64,000 nt of DNA, from assembly GCF_003020125.1 (NCBI RefSeq), contig NZ_PYFW01000004.1, positions 310,001 to 374,000 of the forward strand, given 5' to 3'. Origin of the DNA: Bradyrhizobium sp. MOS003 (GTDB lineage: Bacteria; Pseudomonadota; Alphaproteobacteria; Rhizobiales; Xanthobacteraceae). Positions 1 through 7,971 of this stretch are shown here, piece by piece. Below the pieces are notes generated by a model, which was given only the letters and a program-made list of their open reading frames with translations, had not been told where the DNA came from and ran no database searches. Each line of letters opens with the position of its first letter. The stretch's first letter is position 1. Both the position numbers and the translations under genes were made by a program.

Positions 1-341
1 CCTACCGCGCGCACGACCGGTGTGACATGCGTACGGCAAAACCGTGTCGTCCTGACGCCCGGGGTCTGTGCGTCAAGTCTTGCGGTGATGTGTGTTGCCC
101 GACCGGGCGCGCATGTCAGCGATCTGCAAGGCGACGGGGGCAATAGTGCAACGCTCCCCGGGGAGAACTCGGCATAAGCCGTAAGCCCACTGCGCAGGGA
201 AGGCCGGGTTGTTCTGGCTACACCTGTATGCCGCTGTGCAGCTTCTTGCACGCAGGATTCGCACAGTGGACCGCGGGTGCCAGCCGGCACCCGGTCTTCC
301 CTGCGCCCTCTGACAAACAGAGGGTGCCGAGATGAAGCAAA
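1..341. repeat. Long interspersed intergenic repeat, cut by the window edge
   Basis: No credible coding frame is seen. The stretch carries several short stems, for example GGTGCC-AGCC-GGCACC near 278-293 and CCCTCTG paired with CAGAGGG near 305-325. From memory this closely resembles a repeat of roughly 330 bp found between genes in many Bradyrhizobium genomes; that identification is recall, not a search. It probably continues to the left of the window. The following 342-554 is leader DNA for the cytochrome operon, with an AT-richer patch near 380-425 and no recognisable FixK/FNR box. Confidence 0.5.
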
Positions 342-554
342 ACTCGGACAGATACTGTCGCGAGACTGCAGGGTTATGTCCAGTTTTCCAAAAAACACGC
401 AAGTTTGTCGAATTCGATCGAAATCGCAACGCAAATGGCGCGACCAAATGCCTTCGCTCGTGTCCGAGCTTGCGCGAAGATATATTGGCGCAATAATGGA
501 GATCTACGTTGTGATCCGGAATCAACCGGACCAGCCCAGTGGAGGGCGACGAAA

Positions 555-1262
555 TTGTTCGCTCGCGCCGCGACGTCAGTCGCCGTGATCATCACCTTGG
601 CCGCCTTTGATGGTGCGGCCGCACAAACGGCGAGCCAACCGCCTGATACGATGGCGGCACGGGTCGAGGCCTGCACGCCCTGTCACGGCAACAAGGGCGA
701 AGGCACCAGCGACGTCTATTTCCCGCGGCTTGCCGGCAAGCCGGCCGGCTATCTCTACAACCAGCTGCTCGCCTTCCGCAGCGGCCGCCGCAAATATCCA
801 CCCATGAACTATCTGCTGGAGTTTCTGCCTGATCCCTATCTCGAGGCGATGGCAGAGTACTTTGCCGGCGAACATCCACCGCTGCCGCAGCCGGCGCCGA
901 GCGAGGTCAGCAAGGACGTCCTCGCGCAAGGCGAGTTGCTCGCCACCAGCGGCGATGCCGGCCGCAACATTCCGGCCTGCGTGAGCTGCCACGGTCCGGG
1001 ACTCACGGGCATGCAACCTGGCATCCCCGGTCTGCTCGGCTTGCGCGCACCCTATATCAGCGCCCAGCTCGGCGCCTGGCGCTATGGCACCCGCACGGCG
1101 AAATCGCCCGACTGCATGCAAATTGTCGCCGGCCATCTAACCGAGGCCGACGTCACCGCGGTTGCAGCCTGGCTCGCGACACGCCCGGCCCCCGCAAACC
1201 CTGCTCCCGTCCCGAAAGGCACCTACGCGCTGCCCTTCGGCTGCGGCAGTCAGCCCAACTGA
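555..1262 (+). CDS. Dihaem c-type cytochrome, first gene of the oxidase operon
   Basis: A periplasmic electron carrier, probably feeding the haem-copper oxidase encoded downstream. The TTG at 555 is preferred because GGAGGG lies 8 nt upstream at 541-546 and the product then opens with a clean signal peptide (about residues 1-23, ending GAAAQ). Two haem c sites are visible, CTPCH (C40, C43, H44) and CVSCH (C142, C145, H146), each heading a class I cytochrome c domain. Total length is 235 residues, typical for a cytochrome c4-like dihaem protein. The frame is open upstream to 405, so a longer start is possible but would bury the signal peptide. The next gene starts 8 nt downstream. Haem count is seen; the partner is inferred from operon position. 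Confidence 0.85.
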   Translation: MFARAATSVAVIITLAAFDGAAAQTASQPPDTMAARVEACTPCHGNKGEGTSDVYFPRLAGKPAGYLYNQLLAFRSGRRKYPPMNYLLEFLPDPYLEAMAEYFAGEHPPLPQPAPSEVSKDVLAQGELLATSGDAGRNIPACVSCHGPGLTGMQPGIPGLLGLRAPYISAQLGAWRYGTRTAKSPDCMQIVAGHLTEADVTAVAAWLATRPAPANPAPVPKGTYALPFGCGSQPN

Positions 1263-1270
1263 CGAGGCGG

Positions 1271-2512
1271 ATGATGGGCTCGAAACTGTCGATCGCACTG
1301 CTCGCTCTCGCCGCGCTCACCACGGCCGCGCAGGCGCAGGACAAGAGCAGCGACACCATCGCGCGCGGCGAATACCTGGCGCGAGCCGGCGACTGCACGG
1401 CGTGCCACACCGCGCCGGAGGGCCGCCTGTTCGCCGGCGGCCGTGCCATGCCGACGCCGTTCGGCACGCTCTACACCTCCAACATCACGCCGGACCCGGA
1501 CACGGGAATCGGCAAATGGAACGCCGACGATTTCTACAAGACCATGCACAGCGGCCGCTTCCCGGACGGCGGGCTGATCTATCCAGCGATGCCGTTCGCG
1601 TCCTACACCAAGGTCACGCGCGCCGACAGCGATGCGATCTACGCCTATCTGCGCTCGATCCCCCCGGTGAGCCAGAAGAACAAGCCGCACGAGCTGCGCT
1701 TTCCCTACGACAACCGGCAGCTCATCCTGGGATGGCGTACGCTGTTCTTCAGCGAAGGCGAGTTCAAGCCCGATCCGAAGAAATCGGCGGAATGGAATCG
1801 CGGCGCCTATCTGGTCGAAGGCCTCGGCCATTGCGGCATGTGCCATTCGCCGATCAACGCGCTCGGCGGCACGTCGCAATCGGATGCCTTCAAGGGCGGC
1901 CTGATCCCGATGCAGAACTGGTACGCGCCCTCGCTCACGTCGAACCGCGAGGCCGGGCTCGGCGACTGGAGCATCAAGGACATCACCGACCTGCTCCAGA
2001 CCGGCGTCTCCATGCGCGGCGTGGTCTACGGCCCGATGGCCGAGGTCGTGCACAACAGCCTGCAATATCTCAACGACGAGGACACGCGCGCCATGGCGGT
2101 GTACCTCAAGGGCATCGCCGAGGGCTCGTCGCCGCCACCGGCAGCTACGGCCCTGCCGACCACCGAAAGCAGCCTGCTGATCAGTCTCGGCAAGACCGTC
2201 TACGACAAGCATTGCGCGAGCTGTCACGGATCGCAGGGCGAAGGCAAGCCGCCGCACTGGCCGCCGCTCGCCAACAACCAGTCGATCGAGATGCAGTCGG
2301 CGGTCAACCCGATCCGCATGGTGCTCAATGGCGGCTATCCGCCGGGCACCAAGGGCAATCCGATGCCCTACGGCATGCCGCCGTTCGCGGGCCTGTTGTC
2401 CGACAACGAGATCGCCGCCGTCGTCTCCTATATCCGCACCGCCTGGGGCAATCGCGGCACGCCGGTCTCGGCGCGCGAAGCCAACGAGCTGCGCTCCGCA
2501 CCGCTGAACTGA
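1271..2512 (+). CDS. Trihaem cytochrome c (dehydrogenase cytochrome-subunit type)
   Basis: A secreted protein of 413 residues with a signal peptide (about 1-22, ending AQAQ) and three CxxCH sites: CTACH at 42-46, CGMCH at 188-192 and CASCH at 315-319. The architecture matches the membrane-anchored cytochrome c subunits of alcohol, gluconate and sorbitol dehydrogenases (AdhB family), which pass electrons from a periplasmic dehydrogenase to quinone or an oxidase. No dehydrogenase gene is present here, so in this operon it more likely serves as an electron entry module for the terminal oxidase. Two adjacent ATG codons at 1271 and 1274 can serve as start; GAGGCGG lies just upstream. It follows the dihaem cytochrome by 8 nt. 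Confidence 0.85.
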   Translation: MMGSKLSIALLALAALTTAAQAQDKSSDTIARGEYLARAGDCTACHTAPEGRLFAGGRAMPTPFGTLYTSNITPDPDTGIGKWNADDFYKTMHSGRFPDGGLIYPAMPFASYTKVTRADSDAIYAYLRSIPPVSQKNKPHELRFPYDNRQLILGWRTLFFSEGEFKPDPKKSAEWNRGAYLVEGLGHCGMCHSPINALGGTSQSDAFKGGLIPMQNWYAPSLTSNREAGLGDWSIKDITDLLQTGVSMRGVVYGPMAEVVHNSLQYLNDEDTRAMAVYLKGIAEGSSPPPAATALPTTESSLLISLGKTVYDKHCASCHGSQGEGKPPHWPPLANNQSIEMQSAVNPIRMVLNGGYPPGTKGNPMPYGMPPFAGLLSDNEIAAVVSYIRTAWGNRGTPVSAREANELRSAPLN

Positions 2513-2520
2513 GAGGCCGC

Positions 2521-2697
2521 ATGTTCAACTCCGATCCGCCGACCAGCCCGGCCACCGCCGACCAGGCCGTCGAGGAGGTCGTCGCGCGGGGCCCGTCCGG
2601 CGCGATCGTGCTGGCCGGCATCGCCACCGCCTGCGTGGTCGCGATGTGGTTCGCCTTCTATCTGTTCGTGTTCCTGCCGCGCGGGTCGCTGCAATGA
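2521..2697 (+). CDS. Small single-helix membrane protein, possible oxidase accessory subunit
   Basis: This 58-residue protein has a polar N-terminal 28 residues and one membrane helix at about 29-52 (rich in A, V, F), followed by a short RGSLQ tail. No enzyme motif is seen. It lies between the trihaem cytochrome and oxidase subunit II, and its TGA overlaps the next ATG (ATGA at 2694-2697), so it is surely co-translated with the oxidase. Single-helix subunits such as subunit IIa are known in ba3-type oxidases, and this is a candidate for that role by position and size only. Confidence 0.7.
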   Translation: MFNSDPPTSPATADQAVEEVVARGPSGAIVLAGIATACVVAMWFAFYLFVFLPRGSLQ

Positions 2698-3260
2698 GCG
2701 CCGAGGAAACGCACCAGGCCAGCGCCGAGGTCGCGGCCCGCGTCGAACGGCGCTGGGCCACCATCGCCGTGATCATCGTCGTGATGATGGCGCTCTTGGC
2801 TGCCTTCGCTGGCATTCATCGCGCGACCATGCCGCAGCCGCGCGTCGAGACCATTGATCCGTCCCGAATTCATCTCTCGGGCGAGTTCGTCGAAAGCAAT
2901 CTCGGCAGCGTGCTCGAGGCGAACGGCACCGTGACCGTGCGCGCCATCGGTCAGCAATATTCCTTCACGCCGGCCTGCATCGTGGTTCCCGCCGACACGC
3001 CGATCACGCTGCGCGCCACCAGCGCCGATGTCGTGCATGGCATCCTGATCCAGGCCACCAACGTCAATACCATGCTGGTGCCGGGCTATATCTCCGAACA
3101 GCTGATGCGCTTCACCAGGACCGGCGACTACCTGATGCCCTGCCAGGAGTTTTGCAGCTTCGGCCATGAGGGCATGTGGGGCAAGGTCAAGGTGATCGAC
3201 AAGGCCGAATTCGCCGATCGGGCGAAGGGTGGCGGGAGGCTGAGCTGTGTTGGTCAATAA
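2694..3260 (+). CDS. Cytochrome c oxidase subunit II with CuA site
   Basis: The electron-accepting subunit of the haem-copper oxidase. One N-terminal membrane helix (about residues 22-42) anchors a periplasmic cupredoxin domain. The binuclear CuA ligands are all present: H115 in DVVHG, C150 and C154 in CQEFC, H158 and M161. With a single helix and 188 residues it matches the short subunit II of B-type (ba3) oxidases rather than the two-helix mitochondrial type, and it carries no fused haem c domain, which fits the separate cytochromes c in this operon. The ATG at 2694 overlaps the previous stop. The end overlaps the start of subunit I by 14 nt, implying translational coupling. Confidence 0.92.
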   Translation: MSAEETHQASAEVAARVERRWATIAVIIVVMMALLAAFAGIHRATMPQPRVETIDPSRIHLSGEFVESNLGSVLEANGTVTVRAIGQQYSFTPACIVVPADTPITLRATSADVVHGILIQATNVNTMLVPGYISEQLMRFTRTGDYLMPCQEFCSFGHEGMWGKVKVIDKAEFADRAKGGGRLSCVGQ

Positions 3261-4869
3261 GAAGCTCATCCTCGCCCATTTCTGGCTGGCCTTCGCCGTA
3301 TTCGGCATCGCGCTCACGCTCGGCGCCTGGCAGATGTTCATCCGCAGCCCGATCGGCACATGGCTCTCCAACCCTGAGCTCTATTACCGGTCGCTGACCG
3401 CGCACGGCACGGTGATGGGCTACGTCTTCCCCACACTGGTCGCGATGGGCTTCGGCTACGCCATCAGTGAAGCCGCGCTTCAGCAGCGGCTGGTCGGCGT
3501 GCGCTGGGCCTGGGCCGGATTCTGGCTGATCGTCGCCGGCAGCATCATGGCGGTGATCCCGATCGCGCTCGGCCGCGCCTCGGTGCTCTACACGTTTTAC
3601 CCGCCGCTGATCGGCAACGTTTTCTATTACCTCGGCGTGGTCCTGGTCGTGGTCGGCTCGTGGATCTGGGTTGCGCTGATGTCGGTCAATCTGCGCGTCT
3701 GGCGCAAGGCCCATCCCGGCGCCCCGGTGCCACTCGCCATGTTCGCCAACGTTGCGGGTTCGTATTTGTGGGCCTGGACCGCGGTCGGCGCCGCGCTCGA
3801 GCTGCTGCTGCAGATCATTCCCGTCGCGGCCGGTCTGAAAAACACCATCGATGCCGGCCTCGCCCGGGTGTTCTTCTCGTGGACGCTGCACGCCATCGTC
3901 TATTTCTGGCTGATGCCGACCTACATCGCCTACTACACCATCGTGCCACGCGCGATCGGCGGCCGGATCTATTCCGACAGCATGGCGCGGATCTCCTTCA
4001 TCCTGTTCCTGGTGGTGGCGATGCCGATCGGCATGCACCATACCTTCGCCGATCCGCAGGTCGGCGCCGGCTTCAAGTTCATCCATTCCGCCTTCACGGC
4101 ACTGGTGGCGCTGCCGACGCTGCTGACCGTGTTCACGATCTGCGCCTCGGTCGAGATCGCGGCGCGGCTGCGCGGCGGCCGCGGCATGTTCGGCTGGATC
4201 AGGGCCCTGCCCTGGGACAATCCGATGATGCTGGCGCTGGCGTTCTCCTTCGTCATGCTCGGTTTCGGCGGCGCCGGCGGCCTCATCAACATGAGCTATC
4301 AGCTCGATGCGTCGATCCACAACACGCAGTGGATCACCGGCCATTTCCACCTGATCTTCGGCGGCGCCATCGTGATCATGTATTTCGCCATCGCCTTTGA
4401 TCTGTGGCCGCATCTGACAGGACGCGAGCTGATCGATGTCAGGCTGATCCGCACCCAGCTCTGGCTGTGGTTCATCGGCATGATCGTCACGACGTTCCCG
4501 TGGCACTGGGTCGGCATTCTGGGCATGCCGCGCCGCATGGCCTATTTCGACTTCGGCGATCCCGCGATCGCGCCGCAGGCGCTCTCTGTCACCCTGTCGG
4601 CGATCGGCGGCTTCATCCTGCTGGCGTCGGGCATCATGTTCATCGTCATCCTGGCGCGCGGCATGCGTGCGCCGCAGGTCGATGCCGGCCCCTACCGCTT
4701 TGCGCTGGCCGTGCACCAGCCGGCGACCGTGCCGGTCGCGCTCAACACCCACGCGCTGTGGGTGGCGCTGATGATCGGTCTCACGCTGACCAATTACGGC
4801 TATCCGATCCTGAATCTGGCGCTGAGTTCGGGCACGTCGGTGCCGGCCGTCTATGTTGGAGCGCAGTGA
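3247..4869 (+). CDS. B-type (ba3-like) cytochrome c oxidase subunit I
   Basis: The catalytic subunit that reduces oxygen at a haem-CuB centre, a 540-residue integral membrane protein. Expected ligands are present: H53 (TAHGTVMG) and H368 for the low-spin haem, H366 for the high-spin haem (TGHFH), and H215, H264 and H265 for CuB (TLHAIVYFWL and GMHHTF). Y219 lies four residues after H215, the position of the cross-linked tyrosine in A- and B-type enzymes. The VYFWL context and the absence of A-type D- and K-channel signatures favour the B family. The start is GTG at 3247, inside subunit II; TTG at 3250 is an alternative. B-type oxidases generally have high oxygen affinity, so a microaerobic role is likely but not shown by any visible regulatory site. 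Confidence 0.92.
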   Translation: MLVNKKLILAHFWLAFAVFGIALTLGAWQMFIRSPIGTWLSNPELYYRSLTAHGTVMGYVFPTLVAMGFGYAISEAALQQRLVGVRWAWAGFWLIVAGSIMAVIPIALGRASVLYTFYPPLIGNVFYYLGVVLVVVGSWIWVALMSVNLRVWRKAHPGAPVPLAMFANVAGSYLWAWTAVGAALELLLQIIPVAAGLKNTIDAGLARVFFSWTLHAIVYFWLMPTYIAYYTIVPRAIGGRIYSDSMARISFILFLVVAMPIGMHHTFADPQVGAGFKFIHSAFTALVALPTLLTVFTICASVEIAARLRGGRGMFGWIRALPWDNPMMLALAFSFVMLGFGGAGGLINMSYQLDASIHNTQWITGHFHLIFGGAIVIMYFAIAFDLWPHLTGRELIDVRLIRTQLWLWFIGMIVTTFPWHWVGILGMPRRMAYFDFGDPAIAPQALSVTLSAIGGFILLASGIMFIVILARGMRAPQVDAGPYRFALAVHQPATVPVALNTHALWVALMIGLTLTNYGYPILNLALSSGTSVPAVYVGAQ

Positions 4870-5684
4870 TGAGCACGCGCGACCTCTTCACCTTCCGCAA
4901 CGGCCATTTCAGGATTGGCGTCGGCATCACCGCCGCGATCCTGATCGTGACGGCGATTGTGGGCTTCATCGTGCTGCCCTTCGCGCAGCCCTGGGTGCAA
5001 TTCGCTGATGTCTGGGACGCGATCTGCAGTGCCGCCGGCGTGCCGCAGCGGGCGGCCAGCGTGACGGCGCCCGAACAGGCAAAGCGCTTGTCGGAGGTCG
5101 TGCTGACCTCGAATACGCTGGCGCGCCCGAGCCAGGAGGCGATCGGCCGCGGCGCGACGCTGGCGCAGCGCTGTGCGATCTGTCACGGCCCGACCGGCGT
5201 CAGCCGCGCGGACTCGCCCAATCTCGCCGGCCAATATGCGGCCGTGATCTACAAGCAGCTGCACGATTTCCGCTCCGGCGCCCGCACCAATGCCGTGATG
5301 TCGCCGTTTGCGGTCAACCTGACCGACCAGGAAATCGCCGATCTCTCCAACTATTACGCCTATCTGCCGCGGCTTCCGGCCTATCATCCGACGCCGCAGC
5401 TGCCGAAGCCCAACATCGTGATCTACGGCGCGCCGATGCGCGGCATCGCGCCCTGCGGCGCCTGCCATGGCAGCCTCGACAACAAGACCGGCAGCCCGTG
5501 GCTGGAAGGACAATCGGAGGCCTACATGAAGGCGCAGCTCCACGCCTTCGCTTCCGGCGAGCGTCGCAACGACATCAGCCAGCAGATGCGCAACATCGCG
5601 CGTGCGATGACACCGCAGGACATCGACGCTGCAGCGGCATATTACGCCTCGCAGCCACCGGATGTCGTGAAGGCGGTGGATTGA
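4869..5684 (+). CDS. Membrane-anchored dihaem cytochrome c, last gene of the oxidase operon
   Basis: A 271-residue protein with an uncleaved N-terminal helix (about residues 15-37) and two haem c sites, CAICH (102-106) and CGACH (196-200), in a cytochrome c4-like tandem. It probably donates electrons directly to the CuA subunit. Its ATG overlaps the stop of subunit I (TGATG), so expression is coupled. It resembles the first gene of the operon in domain plan but keeps its membrane anchor, giving one soluble and one anchored dihaem protein. A strong palindromic repeat follows the stop. Confidence 0.85.
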   Translation: MSTRDLFTFRNGHFRIGVGITAAILIVTAIVGFIVLPFAQPWVQFADVWDAICSAAGVPQRAASVTAPEQAKRLSEVVLTSNTLARPSQEAIGRGATLAQRCAICHGPTGVSRADSPNLAGQYAAVIYKQLHDFRSGARTNAVMSPFAVNLTDQEIADLSNYYAYLPRLPAYHPTPQLPKPNIVIYGAPMRGIAPCGACHGSLDNKTGSPWLEGQSEAYMKAQLHAFASGERRNDISQQMRNIARAMTPQDIDAAAAYYASQPPDVVKAVD

Positions 5685-5691
5685 CCCCCGC

Positions 5692-5778
5692 CGTCCTTGC
5701 GAGCGCAGCGAAGCAATCCAGAATCTCTCCGCGGTGAGATTCTGGATTGCTTCGTCGCTACGCTCCTCGCAATGACGA
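5692..5778. repeat. Palindromic interspersed repeat between convergent genes, probable two-way terminator
   Basis: An 18-bp perfect inverted repeat (arms 5710-5727 and 5736-5753, 8-nt loop) sits inside a larger imperfect palindrome with CTTGCGAG and CTCGCAA at its outer ends. It lies between the end of the oxidase operon and the end of the convergent RatA-like gene. Sequences of this type are common between rhizobial genes in my memory. There is no T tract, so termination is inferred from position and stem strength. Confidence 0.65.
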
Positions 5779-5793
5779 TGGAGAGATGACTCC

Positions 5794-6261
5794 CTACGAC
5801 GGCGCCAGCTTCCGCCCGTAAATCGCGTCCGCCCGTTTTTCGAACGCGGTCGAGAACCGCGCGAAGGCGGCGTCGAACATCGAGCCCATCAGCAGCGCCA
5901 GCATGCGGCTCTTGAATTCGTACGAAAGGAAGAAACCGACGTCGCAGACGCTCTCACCCTTGGGTTCGAACGTCCAGCGATTTTCGAGATTGCTGAAAGG
6001 ACCTTGCAGATATTCGACCAGGATTTTCAGGTTGGCGCGGTCGAGGCTCACACGGCTGGTGAAGGATTCCCTGACCAGCTTGAACGACACCGTCATGTCG
6101 GCGACCAGTACCTCGGTCCCGTCGGGCTTTGCCATCCGCTGGCGCACCTTCAACGCGCTGCACAGCGGCACGAATTCCGGATAGCGCTCGACGTCGGCGA
6201 CCAGATCGAACATCTCGGAGGCGCTGTGATTGACACGGCGCTTGCTCGAAAATTTGGGCAT
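5794..6261 (-). CDS. RatA/Coq10-family START-like domain protein
   Basis: A 155-residue single-domain protein of the polyketide cyclase/START superfamily. The opening HSASEMFDLVADVERYPEF is the family hallmark, followed by an alternating beta pattern and a C-terminal helix. In mitochondria and many proteobacteria Coq10 binds ubiquinone and supports respiration; the E. coli homologue RatA was described as a ribosome-associated toxin. In alphaproteobacteria the gene typically sits next to lipA, as here (18 nt from lipA, same strand), which favours the Coq10-like housekeeping reading. No antitoxin partner is visible. Confidence 0.88.
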   Translation of the reverse strand: MPKFSSKRRVNHSASEMFDLVADVERYPEFVPLCSALKVRQRMAKPDGTEVLVADMTVSFKLVRESFTSRVSLDRANLKILVEYLQGPFSNLENRWTFEPKGESVCDVGFFLSYEFKSRMLALLMGSMFDAAFARFSTAFEKRADAIYGRKLAPS

Positions 6262-6279
6262 GGTGACTCAGATGGCGGT

Positions 6280-7236
6280 TCAGCGGGCGCTGGCGGCCCG
6301 CGCGGCCTTTAGTCTCGCAAAATCCTCGCCAGCATGATGCGACGAGCGCGTGAGCGGGCTCGCCGACACCATCAGGAAGCCCTTGGTGTAGGCGATCTTT
6401 TCGTACGACGAAAACTCATCCGGCGGCACGTAGCGCATCACGGCGTGGTGCTTGCGGGTCGGCTGCAGATACTGGCCGATGGTGAGGAAATCGACGTCGG
6501 CCGAGCGCAGATCGTCCATCACCTGCTGCACCTCGTGGCGCTCCTCGCCGAGGCCGACCATGATGCCGGACTTGGTGAAGATGGTGGGATCGAGTTCCTT
6601 GACCCGCTGCAACAGCCGGATCGAGTGGAAGTAGCGCGCGCCCGGCCGCACCGTGAGATAGCGCGACGGCACGGTCTCGAGATTGTGGTTGAAGACGTCG
6701 GGCTTGGCGGCAACGACCACCTCGAGCGCCCCCTCCTTGCGCAGGAAGTCGGGCGTCAGGATCTCGATCGTAGTCGAGGGGCACGCGGTGCGGATCGCGC
6801 GGATGGTCTCGGCAAAATGCTCGGCGCCGCCATCGGCGAGATCGTCGCGGTCCACAGAAGTGATGACGACGTGGGCAAGGCCGAGCTTGGCCACGGCCTC
6901 CGCGACGTTCCGCGGCTCGGCCGCATCCAGCGCGTTCGGCAGGCCGGTCTTGACGTTGCAGAAGGCGCAGGCCCGGGTGCAGGTGTCACCCATGATCATG
7001 AAGGTCGCGTGCTTTTTGTCCCAGCACTCGCCGATATTCGGGCAGCCCGCCTCCTCACACACCGTATGCAGGCCGTTGGCGCGCACGATGTTGCGGGTGT
7101 CGGCATAGCCGCGGGTATTGGGCGCGCGCACGCGAATCCAGTCGGGCTTCGGCGGCGAAGCGGAGTCAGGACGATTCACCTTTTCGGGGTGACGCGGGCG
7201 CAGCGGGTTCGTGATGGTATCGACAATAACGACCAT
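6280..7236 (-). CDS. lipA: Lipoyl synthase
   Basis: A radical-SAM enzyme that inserts two sulfur atoms into octanoyl groups on the E2 subunits and GcvH, making lipoate. Both iron-sulfur clusters can be placed: C60, C65 and C71 (CEEAGCPNIGEC) for the auxiliary cluster that is consumed as sulfur donor, and C86, C90 and C93 (CTRACAFC) for the SAM cluster. The conserved RSS near the C terminus (SPLTRSSHHAG), whose serine ligates the auxiliary cluster, is present. The length of 318 residues is normal. It is followed by the RatA-like gene in the same direction. Confidence 0.97.
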   Translation of the reverse strand: MVVIVDTITNPLRPRHPEKVNRPDSASPPKPDWIRVRAPNTRGYADTRNIVRANGLHTVCEEAGCPNIGECWDKKHATFMIMGDTCTRACAFCNVKTGLPNALDAAEPRNVAEAVAKLGLAHVVITSVDRDDLADGGAEHFAETIRAIRTACPSTTIEILTPDFLRKEGALEVVVAAKPDVFNHNLETVPSRYLTVRPGARYFHSIRLLQRVKELDPTIFTKSGIMVGLGEERHEVQQVMDDLRSADVDFLTIGQYLQPTRKHHAVMRYVPPDEFSSYEKIAYTKGFLMVSASPLTRSSHHAGEDFARLKAARAASAR

Positions 7237-7366
7237 GATCTGTCCGGTCTGTTCAGGTCCTACCTAATCTGTCTGCCTGCCTGCCGCAACCCGGCTCGCG
7301 CCGCTTCAGGGAACATGGCAGATATGGGCAATATCCTGCTCTGTTCTCAAGCGATTCTCACCTCGA

Positions 7367-7969
7367 ATGGCTCCAGTATCGAACACTTCCACACCGCGGC
7401 TCGGCAAGGTCCTGAAGCGGGCCTTTTTCGACCGCGACGTCCGCGAGGTCGCGCCGGACCTGATCGGTGCGACCATGCTGGTGGACGGCGTCGGCGGCAT
7501 CATCGTCGAGGTCGAGGCCTATCATCATACCGAGCCGGCGGCGCATTCCTACAACGGGCCGACGCCCCGGAACCAGGTCATGTTCGGCCCGCCCGGCTAT
7601 GCCTATGTGTACCGCTCCTACGGCATCCATTGGTGCGTCAACTTCGTCTGCGAGGAGGCAGGCTCCGCGGCCGCCGTGCTGATCCGCGCGCTGGAGCCGA
7701 CCCACGGCCTGGCGGCGATGCGCCGCCGCCGCCACGCGGTCGATGTGCACGCGCTATGCTCGGGCCCGGGCAAGTTGACCGAGGCGCTCGGCATCACCAT
7801 CGCCCACAACACCCTGCCGCTGGATCGGCCGCCGATCGCGCTGCATGCGCGGACGGAGGATGTCGAGGTGGTGGCCGGCATCAGGATCGGCATCACCAAG
7901 GCCGTCGAGCTGCCCTGGCGCTATGGCGTCAGGGGCTCGAAGTTTCTGAGCAAGCCGTTTCCGAAATAG
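7367..7969 (+). CDS. 3-methyladenine DNA glycosylase, AAG/MPG family
   Basis: A base-excision repair enzyme that removes alkylated purines from DNA. The 200-residue product has the AAG fold signatures: DLIGATML, VEVEAYHHTEPAAHS with the catalytic glutamate, GPPGYAYVYRSYG and LCSGPGKL. The size agrees with bacterial members. It is divergent from lipA, with 130 nt between them, and ends only 2 nt from the convergent valS stop, leaving no room for a terminator between the two. Confidence 0.93.
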   Translation: MAPVSNTSTPRLGKVLKRAFFDRDVREVAPDLIGATMLVDGVGGIIVEVEAYHHTEPAAHSYNGPTPRNQVMFGPPGYAYVYRSYGIHWCVNFVCEEAGSAAAVLIRALEPTHGLAAMRRRRHAVDVHALCSGPGKLTEALGITIAHNTLPLDRPPIALHARTEDVEVVAGIRIGITKAVELPWRYGVRGSKFLSKPFPK

Positions 7970-7971
7970 GC

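Noticed and set aside
342..554. FixK/FNR-type box (TTGAT-N4-ATCAA) expected for a high-affinity oxidase
   Set aside because: No site with acceptable match was found; the AT-richer patch near 380-425 has only loosely symmetric sequence.
5794..6261. RatA as a toxin of a toxin-antitoxin pair
   Set aside because: No antitoxin gene is adjacent, and the lipA neighbourhood fits the Coq10-like housekeeping form.
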